In this document: positions 6,558-11,629 of the stretch, piece after piece | Numbering within the stretch: position 1 is the stretch's first letter | Layout: the number at the start of each line of letters is the position of its first letter | DNA from: Fidelibacterota bacterium UBA2125 | GTDB lineage: Bacteria; Fidelibacterota; Marinisomatia; Marinisomatales; S15-B10 | Direction: 5' to 3' | NCBI GenBank assembly: GCA_002329125.1 | Contig: DCXX01000121.1 | Span: 13,765 to 25,393, forward strand | Length of the DNA stretch: 11,629 nt | The notes under the pieces: generated by a model | Databases searched by the model: none | What the model saw: the letters and a program-made list of their open reading frames with translations, nothing else | What the model was told of the DNA's origin: nothing | Made by a program: the position numbers and the translations under genes

Positions 6558-7932
6558 GGCCGCTCCCTTCACTTTGGGTCTTTTTGGACTCATCTTAATT
6601 CAGATTATTACATTTTATCTGGGGATCATGATTCATCCTGTAATGTTTTTTTTGATTCCCATTCTTGTTTTGGCAATTGTTTGGTTGGTTCACCGCCCTG
6701 AATTCACTCTTCTTATGATTGGTTTTACAAGCATTATTAAAGGGTTCATGCAGGAGCAATTCCCCATTTTTGGATCTTTGGATCTTACTCTTATTTTGAT
6801 AATTATCCTTTGGACCGGTCTTGCTAAAATTGCATTTACAGGCAAATGGGGATTACCTGAGTGGACCAGAGATATTCTCATACTGTTTACTCTCTTTTGC
6901 GGTATGGTGTTTGTTTCCGGATTCTATACACCATCACCTGTTTCCGGATGGCTAAAAATCGGACGGTTTCTGATTTTCGCATCATCCATGTTTGTAGCAC
7001 CGTTCGTCTTTCTAAGAAAAATATCAGATTCTATCAGGATGCTTAACTATTTCAAATTTCTTTCAGCTACGATTCTCGTTGCCATGCTCCTTAATCTCCT
7101 ACTCATTGCAACATCGGGTGGTTTGTTCACTTATCTTGTGCGAGCATCCCTACTGGGAGCTAATCCCATTGCTGTAAGTCGTAGCTTGGCTGTCATCGCC
7201 GCCATGGTAACGGTGATTAGTATTCGCCGGGAAGGGTGGAAACGATTGACTACTCTAATTCTTCTGACCTTGATTCTGTTGGCTATTGTCTCCACTGGCT
7301 CTCGTGGACCGTTGGCCAGTTTCTTTGCCGGGATTATTTTATTTATGCTCATGTTCGAATCCTCAGTTTACAGATCACGGTTGGTTCTTGTGGGTGGCAT
7401 TTCAATTATGATTGTGTTTGTCTTGCTGTTTGTCTTGCCTGAGAGTTTGACAACGCGATTTATGCAGATAACTCAGGGAGATGTGATTGTTACAGCAGGT
7501 GGTGTGGAGCGAGTCAGCACAATTGCCACGCGCCTAAATTTTTGGAGTATATCAATAGAGGGGTGGCTCAGCAGTCCATCCAACTTTCTCTTTGGCATGG
7601 GTGCTGGTGGGTTTAGCTCTTTTTTTGTTTGGCGCGACTTTAGATGGTACCCTCACAATATTTTCTTTGAAGTTCTGGTAGAACAGGGTTTTGTGGGTTT
7701 TATGCTGCTGATTATGATGATTGCTGTTGCTGTCCGATATCTTCTGAAGGCACGAAAAGTGGGCATGCTCTCGGAGCACTCCTCTGTCTGGGTGGCTGCC
7801 ACGCTGGTCATATTTTTTTCCGCTCAGGTCTCCGGCGATATCAATGATAATCGTATCTTGCTCATGTTCCTTGCTATTGCACTTTCCTCGATACATCTCG
7901 ACCGAAGATTCCATGAGCCCATCACTGCTTGA
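6544..7932 (+). CDS. wzy: Wzy-like O-antigen/capsule polymerase or ligase (multi-pass membrane protein)
   Basis: A very hydrophobic protein of 462 residues with about ten or more predicted membrane helices. The O-antigen ligase/polymerase (Wzy_C) family is indicated by STGSRGPLAS (250-259), the usual T-x-SRG motif before a membrane helix, and by a loop ending in WYPHNIFFEVLVEQGFVG, where the His371-Asn372 pair and following Gly are the family's second signature. The large extracytoplasmic loop lies between them. It would link flipped repeat units, or ligate glycan to an acceptor; position beside wzx and the co-polymerase favours polymerase. The start is probably TTG 6544, overlapping the co-polymerase by 14 bases; no ATG or GTG lies between the upstream in-frame stop (6532) and this point, and AAAAAGG just upstream could serve as a weak ribosome-binding site. 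Runs of 7-8 T occur inside the gene. Confidence 0.8.
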   Translation: MVLFRAAPFTLGLFGLILIQIITFYLGIMIHPVMFFLIPILVLAIVWLVHRPEFTLLMIGFTSIIKGFMQEQFPIFGSLDLTLILIIILWTGLAKIAFTGKWGLPEWTRDILILFTLFCGMVFVSGFYTPSPVSGWLKIGRFLIFASSMFVAPFVFLRKISDSIRMLNYFKFLSATILVAMLLNLLLIATSGGLFTYLVRASLLGANPIAVSRSLAVIAAMVTVISIRREGWKRLTTLILLTLILLAIVSTGSRGPLASFFAGIILFMLMFESSVYRSRLVLVGGISIMIVFVLLFVLPESLTTRFMQITQGDVIVTAGGVERVSTIATRLNFWSISIEGWLSSPSNFLFGMGAGGFSSFFVWRDFRWYPHNIFFEVLVEQGFVGFMLLIMMIAVAVRYLLKARKVGMLSEHSSVWVAATLVIFFSAQVSGDINDNRILLMFLAIALSSIHLDRRFHEPITA

Positions 7933-9343
7933 AAAAAGACTGAGCCTCAAGGCTGATTTTCTTGTTACAGGATTGAACGGGATCGGTACCGTTGTTGGCA
8001 TATTTATCGTCAGCGGGTATCTTGCCCGTACGTTAGGTCTGGATGTACTGGGTGAATACCTTCTTGTGAGGAGGATCGTCACTGCTGTGCTGGGTGTTCT
8101 TCTTCTTGGTATGAATGTAGCTCTTCCTGCCCTTCTGGCGAGAAATGAAGGTAGGGGTTATGGTGACGCAGCGTTTTCTGTTTTTCTTTTGGGAACCCTA
8201 CCACTCATTGTGTTATTAACTATTGTGGTTACCGAAGGTTTCGTTGAAAGTGACCGGGCGGTTCCTTACATGGTCTATGGTGTAGGTTTCTGTGCTCTCA
8301 CTCTCGCCTATGCTCTTTACAGAGGCCACTTGAACATGATTGGCGCGAACCTGCTCCAGTTCACGGCAGGGACGGTGGTTTCGCTGGTAGCGGTTGTAGC
8401 AGCAAAATCAATTGATCAACTTTTTATCATGATCGGTCTTCCTATGATCATCCTTTCATTTAGTGCTTTTTTAATCAGGAATGGGGGAGTAAATCCAAAA
8501 AAGATCACGAAAGACAACACTGGTGAAATGCTCACTTTTGGAATGGTTCGTATTCCTGGATTTATTTTCCAATTTTTTCTTTTGGCAGGTGTTCCCCTTC
8601 TGTCACTTTCTTATCTTAGTTTCACCGATCAGGCATTCCTCAACGCCGGTATAAGTCTGGTGCGTGTTTTTCTCGTTTTAGTAGGCCCCTTGGGTATCAT
8701 TCTTCTGCCTAGAATTTCTCATGCTGTTAGTGGGGGAATTGATGATCGCCTCAGGTCTAATCTTTCCCTCCTTGTTCGGGCCACCTTCTATTACGGGATG
8801 CTTACAGGCTTTGTATTAAGTCAATTAAGTAGTGAAATTCTGATTATCTGGCTTGGAGAAGTGACGGATCGAGCCGCCAGTGCTGCAACTGTTTTACTAA
8901 TTTCTGTTCCGTTTTTCGTTCTTTCTGCCGTTCTCAGGAGCCCTATTGATGCAGGCGCTCAGCGGGGCTACAATTCACTGATCTATGGTGCCGGTGCGAT
9001 TGCCATGGCAGGATCATTTTATCTCTCAATAGTTATGAACACCGATCCATTCATATCGGCGGCCATAGCGTTTCTGACAGGACAGACTGTCAGTGGCATG
9101 GGGAGCTTCATTATAGCCCGGAGACTATTTCACTTGCAGGTGTTCGAGTTGCAATTTGTTACTTCCGCGACCATCGCCCTGTTTGTCACAGCCGGTGTAC
9201 TTATGGTTCTAGCGAGAATAACATACGGCACTAGTACGGTGGCGATATCGCTTTTTATCCTTGGTGCTGTCACCTTTTTTCACTTCTTTTTTTCCAGGGA
9301 AGCGTGGGTCAAAACGCTTCGGAACACTCTGGGTATTAAGTGA
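7913..9343 (+). CDS. wzx: Wzx-like lipid-linked oligosaccharide flippase
   Basis: A multi-pass membrane protein of 476 residues with about 12-14 predicted helices, in the polysaccharide biosynthesis/MOP exporter superfamily. The N-terminus (KADFLVTGLNGIGTVVGIFI, then SGYLARTLGLDVLGEY) follows the usual Wzx pattern of a first helix followed by a short loop with a Gly-x-Tyr. Regularly spaced hydrophobic segments are broken by short basic loops. The role is to move undecaprenyl-diphosphate-linked repeat units across the inner membrane. I chose ATG 7913, which overlaps the wzy end by 20 bases and has GAAGA just upstream; the longer frame from 7844 would add 23 residues that are out-of-frame wzy sequence. 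The stop overlaps the next gene's GTG (GTGA). The class is sure; substrate specificity cannot be read from sequence. Confidence 0.85.
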   Translation: MSPSLLEKRLSLKADFLVTGLNGIGTVVGIFIVSGYLARTLGLDVLGEYLLVRRIVTAVLGVLLLGMNVALPALLARNEGRGYGDAAFSVFLLGTLPLIVLLTIVVTEGFVESDRAVPYMVYGVGFCALTLAYALYRGHLNMIGANLLQFTAGTVVSLVAVVAAKSIDQLFIMIGLPMIILSFSAFLIRNGGVNPKKITKDNTGEMLTFGMVRIPGFIFQFFLLAGVPLLSLSYLSFTDQAFLNAGISLVRVFLVLVGPLGIILLPRISHAVSGGIDDRLRSNLSLLVRATFYYGMLTGFVLSQLSSEILIIWLGEVTDRAASAATVLLISVPFFVLSAVLRSPIDAGAQRGYNSLIYGAGAIAMAGSFYLSIVMNTDPFISAAIAFLTGQTVSGMGSFIIARRLFHLQVFELQFVTSATIALFVTAGVLMVLARITYGTSTVAISLFILGAVTFFHFFFSREAWVKTLRNTLGIK

Positions 9344-10533
9344 ACCAACTTCATAACAATGATGTGAATTCCGATGAGCCAGCGGATAAATCGAAGGTTC
9401 TTCTTGCTTCATCACTCCACCGGTGGAATGATGTTCGAATTTTTCATAAAGAGGCCAACTCTCTTGCAGTCAAGTATGATGTGACTGTCATGGGTGTGGC
9501 CTCAGAGAGGATGTCTAATTCCGGTGAAATCCGTGTCTTGACACTTCCACGTCCAACGTCATTGCTGCGACGTTTTTTAAATGGGTGTAAGATCCTCGAA
9601 GAGGGCGTAAGTGGCGGGTACGCCATCTTCCATTTTCACGATCCGGAACTGCTGTGGGTCGGTTTTATGGTGAAACTATTTAGAATCAAAGTGATTTATG
9701 ATGTTCATGAAGATACCCGTGCGGCGGCACAAATCCGGGAGTGGATTCCGCAGCTTTTAAGGGGAATCTTGGGTGGTCTGGTTCACGTATTTGAACTTTT
9801 TGGACAATGGATATTTAACGGTGTAATCTTGGCGGAAGATTCTTACTTCAGCAATTTCCCGGCAAATGATAGAACCGTTGCTATCCGGAACTATGTACGG
9901 GTTGATGACTCAGCTTTGCATTTCCGGAATCAGAGTAAGAGGATTCTATATGCCGGTTCAGTAACGGTGGCTCGCGGCATCGGCGATCTGCTAGATGCTG
10001 TGGCCATACTTCAGAGGGAGGATCCTGAAATAGGGGCAACTATCATCGGTAGTGGTCCGGCCGATGACAAAAAAGAATTAGAAGAGTTGAGGCGTCGATT
10101 GCCGGATCCCGCATCAATAGAGTTTATTGATTATATTGATTTTGGAAAGCTGAAAGAACTTGCTCAAAATTACTACCTCGCTGTGGTTCCACTTCGTCGA
10201 ACGAAAAATTATGAACGTTCCATACCAACGAAAATCCTGGATTACATGAACTGGGGTCTCCCCTTTGTCTACAGCCGGTTGCAGCTTACAGAAGAACTTT
10301 TTGGACAGCATTCCGGCGGTGTGGGATTTGAACCGGGAGATGTGGAAGATTTGGCCCGAAACCTGAGACGATTATTAACGGAAAAGAATCTTTATGATCA
10401 ACTTAGAAATGAGGGAAAGTCCAAAGTGGGCCGGTTCGATTGGTCAGGCGAAGAGAAGACGCTACTTAAACTATATGACCGTGTTTTAGGAAAAAATGAA
10501 GGTGCAATTCGTTCTGTTGCGTCAGAAGTTTGA
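9340..10533 (+). CDS. GT-B fold glycosyltransferase (GT4-like)
   Basis: Predicted cytoplasmic or membrane-associated sugar transferase of 397 residues. The N-terminal Rossmann-like half contains FHFHDPELLWVG and VIYDVHED (118-125), a signature of a GT4-type subgroup. The C-terminal half begins at ILYAGSVTVARGIGDLL (202-218) and contains IGSGPADDKKELE and the donor-binding loop SIPTKILDYMNWGLPFV (294-310). In that loop Asp301 takes the position normally held by Glu (KxFEYM), a conservative change. Several hydrophobic stretches near residues 140-165 may attach it to the membrane. The GTG start overlaps the wzx stop by 4 bases. Donor and acceptor sugars cannot be assigned. An 87-base gap follows, so this may be the last gene of the tightly coupled unit. 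Confidence 0.88.
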   Translation: MNQLHNNDVNSDEPADKSKVLLASSLHRWNDVRIFHKEANSLAVKYDVTVMGVASERMSNSGEIRVLTLPRPTSLLRRFLNGCKILEEGVSGGYAIFHFHDPELLWVGFMVKLFRIKVIYDVHEDTRAAAQIREWIPQLLRGILGGLVHVFELFGQWIFNGVILAEDSYFSNFPANDRTVAIRNYVRVDDSALHFRNQSKRILYAGSVTVARGIGDLLDAVAILQREDPEIGATIIGSGPADDKKELEELRRRLPDPASIEFIDYIDFGKLKELAQNYYLAVVPLRRTKNYERSIPTKILDYMNWGLPFVYSRLQLTEELFGQHSGGVGFEPGDVEDLARNLRRLLTEKNLYDQLRNEGKSKVGRFDWSGEEKTLLKLYDRVLGKNEGAIRSVASEV

Positions 10534-10583
10534 AAAGGTAAATTAGGGCCGGTCTCCATCATTCAGTCCAAAAGATGAGCATC

Positions 10584-10596
10584 ATTCCGGCGGAAT
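10584..10596. promoter_or_regulatory. Short palindrome ATTCCG-G-CGGAAT in the gap before the GT2 gene
   Basis: Perfect 6-base arms around one central G, inside the only gap (10534-10620) after the overlapping genes. Bases after it (TAGCTTATTTCC) have no T-tract, and a one-base loop cannot form a normal hairpin, so it is not a terminator. An operator is possible; chance is equally so. I found no convincing -35/-10 pair in this gap and no Shine-Dalgarno before the ATG at 10621. Confidence 0.2.
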
Positions 10597-10620
10597 AGCT
10601 TATTTCCTATTCACTGTATT

Positions 10621-11622
10621 ATGAGTGAAACAACCGTATCTGTTGTCATTCCCATGCGTAATGAGGAGAAATATATAGGCAAATGTCTTGACTCTCTCTT
10701 GACGCAAGAGTGGGACGGCGGCCCCCTCGAAGTGGTCGTGGTTAACGGTGAATCTGAGGACCGTTCAAAACAGATTGTTGAGAGCATGATGCCCACATTT
10801 CCCCGGCTTAAATTGCTGGATAATCCCCGCCGCATTACGCCGGTTTCTCTCAACATGGGTGTAAAAGCTGCCACCGGCGATGTAATCATTATTTTGGGAG
10901 CCCACAGCTATGTGGCCAAAGATTTTGTTTCGAAAAATCTTCATTTTCTTGACACTATGGCTGTTGACTGTGTGGGTGGATCTATCGCCCCTGTGGGAGA
11001 CAGCTACCAGGGTGAAGCCATTGCCCTCGCCATGAGTTCGCCCATAGGTGTGGGAAACGCCTTTTATCGCTACTCGAAAGTCCAGCGCCTGGTGGATACA
11101 GTTCAATTTGGTGCTTACAGAAGAGAAATATTTTACAGAATAGGCTACTTTGATGAAGAACTGGTGAGAAACCAGGATTTTGAGCTTAACCACCGGATTG
11201 TGAGTACGGGTGGAAGAATTCTATTGGCTCCTCAGGTGCATGGCTATTACGTGGTTAGAAGTTCAATACCCAAATTGTTCAAACAGTACTTCGATTATGG
11301 ATTTTGGAAAACAAAGGTCATTTCTAAAGAGGTAGGCGCATTCCGATTGCGATACCAGATCCCGCCCATCTTCATTGTCACGCTTGCTGTTACAGGACTA
11401 TTGGGTCTCTTCATGCCCATGATGTGGTCGTTCTTTCAGGGAATAGTGATCCTTTACGCTGGTTTGGTCCTTTTTTCCAGCCTAAGGATCAGTCTAAAAA
11501 GTGGCCTAAAATACTTGCCCGTTTTGCCTTTTGCTTTTGTCACATTGCATTTTGGTTTTGGTCTGGGACTTATCACATCCTGGATTCAGAGGTTGATAGA
11601 AAAGAGTAATGGTTATAACTAA
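10621..11622 (+). CDS. GT2 (ExoA-like) glycosyltransferase with C-terminal membrane helices
   Basis: A 333-residue GT-A fold transferase. SVVIPMRNEEKYIGKCLDSL (7-26) is the standard GT2 opening, NPRRITPVSLNMGVKAATGD (68-87) is typical of ExoA-like enzymes, and SSPIGVGNAFYRY, DTVQFGAYRREIF and VRNQDFELNHR (catalytic-region Gln185-Asp186) follow in the expected order. Three hydrophobic segments between about 245 and 325 anchor it in the inner membrane. Two usual acidic positions are changed: the VDGGSTDGT motif reads VNGESEDRS (Asn42), and the metal-binding Asp of the LDAH motif is Gly93 (LGAH). Activity may therefore be altered or metal-independent. ATG 10621 is the only start after an in-frame stop at 10576-10578. 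TAATG at the 3' end hints that another gene begins at 11622, with too little sequence to judge. The sugar transferred is unknown. Confidence 0.88.
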   Translation: MSETTVSVVIPMRNEEKYIGKCLDSLLTQEWDGGPLEVVVVNGESEDRSKQIVESMMPTFPRLKLLDNPRRITPVSLNMGVKAATGDVIIILGAHSYVAKDFVSKNLHFLDTMAVDCVGGSIAPVGDSYQGEAIALAMSSPIGVGNAFYRYSKVQRLVDTVQFGAYRREIFYRIGYFDEELVRNQDFELNHRIVSTGGRILLAPQVHGYYVVRSSIPKLFKQYFDYGFWKTKVISKEVGAFRLRYQIPPIFIVTLAVTGLLGLFMPMMWSFFQGIVILYAGLVLFSSLRISLKSGLKYLPVLPFAFVTLHFGFGLGLITSWIQRLIEKSNGYN

Positions 11623-11629
11623 TGCAGCA

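Noticed and set aside
7844..7912. Longer N-terminus for the flippase
   Set aside because: The extra 23 residues are out-of-frame wzy sequence; ATG 7913 gives the usual Wzx N-terminus.
7552..8082. 176-residue minus-strand open frame across the wzy/wzx junction
   Set aside because: Antisense to two clear membrane-protein genes; Ser/Arg/Pro-rich composition typical of a shadow frame.
10575..10598. Seven-codon leader frame (MSIIPAE) upstream of the GT2 gene
   Set aside because: So short that chance is likely; no ribosome-binding site or attenuator structure supports it.
10765..11193. 142-residue minus-strand open frame
   Set aside because: Antisense to conserved GT2 motifs, with no domain signature of its own.
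11622..11629. Start of a next gene at TAATG
   Set aside because: Only eight bases are visible; plausible from the operon style but not supportable as a feature.

Overview
The window is one compact plus-strand block of bacterial genes for making and exporting a surface polysaccharide (capsule, exopolysaccharide or O-antigen type), preceded by the 3' part of an unrelated membrane-protein gene. Base composition looks mid-range, slightly AT-rich by eye. Starts are often non-ATG (GTG, TTG), most lack a clear Shine-Dalgarno sequence, and neighbouring genes overlap. The outer-membrane export protein points to a Gram-negative (diderm) cell. An uncultured FCB-group or Marinimicrobia-like marine bacterium would fit the style, but that placement is inference; no rRNA or other marker gene is present.

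Layout. 1-1239: 3' part of a gene for a protein with a C-terminal membrane anchor; its start lies outside the window. 1240-1311: 72-base gap with a candidate promoter and a dyad. 1312-4123: nucleotide-sugar genes, ugd (UDP-glucose to UDP-glucuronate), an rmlC-like epimerase and rmlB (dTDP-glucose 4,6-dehydratase), each overlapping the next by 4 bases. 4110-6557: export and chain-length module, a Wza-like outer-membrane exporter and a Wzz-type polysaccharide co-polymerase that carries an extra N-terminal winged helix-turn-helix. 6544-9343: Wzy-like polymerase/ligase and Wzx flippase. 9340-10533: GT-B (GT4-like) glycosyltransferase. 10534-10620: 87-base gap with a short palindrome. 10621-11622: ExoA-like GT2 glycosyltransferase with C-terminal membrane segments. 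No stretch above 300 bases lacks a gene, and I see no tRNA, rRNA, CRISPR array, insertion sequence or clear intrinsic terminator.

How the genes work together (inference from family knowledge). Ugd and RmlB/RmlC-like enzymes supply UDP-glucuronate and a dTDP-6-deoxy-4-keto sugar. The glycosyltransferases build a lipid-linked repeat unit on the cytoplasmic face, Wzx flips it, Wzy polymerises it, the Wzz-type protein sets chain length and the Wza-like protein exports the product. The window lacks an initiating phosphoglycosyltransferase, rmlA, rmlD and a Wzc-type tyrosine kinase, so the locus probably continues downstream or relies on genes elsewhere.

The most unusual item is the helix-turn-helix/Wzz fusion at 5157-6557. 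It would place a possible DNA-binding domain on the cytoplasmic end of the chain-length regulator. Secondary oddities are a GT2 enzyme lacking the usual metal-binding Asp, a short RmlC-like epimerase, and a Trp in a normally small-residue nucleotide-binding motif of Ugd.
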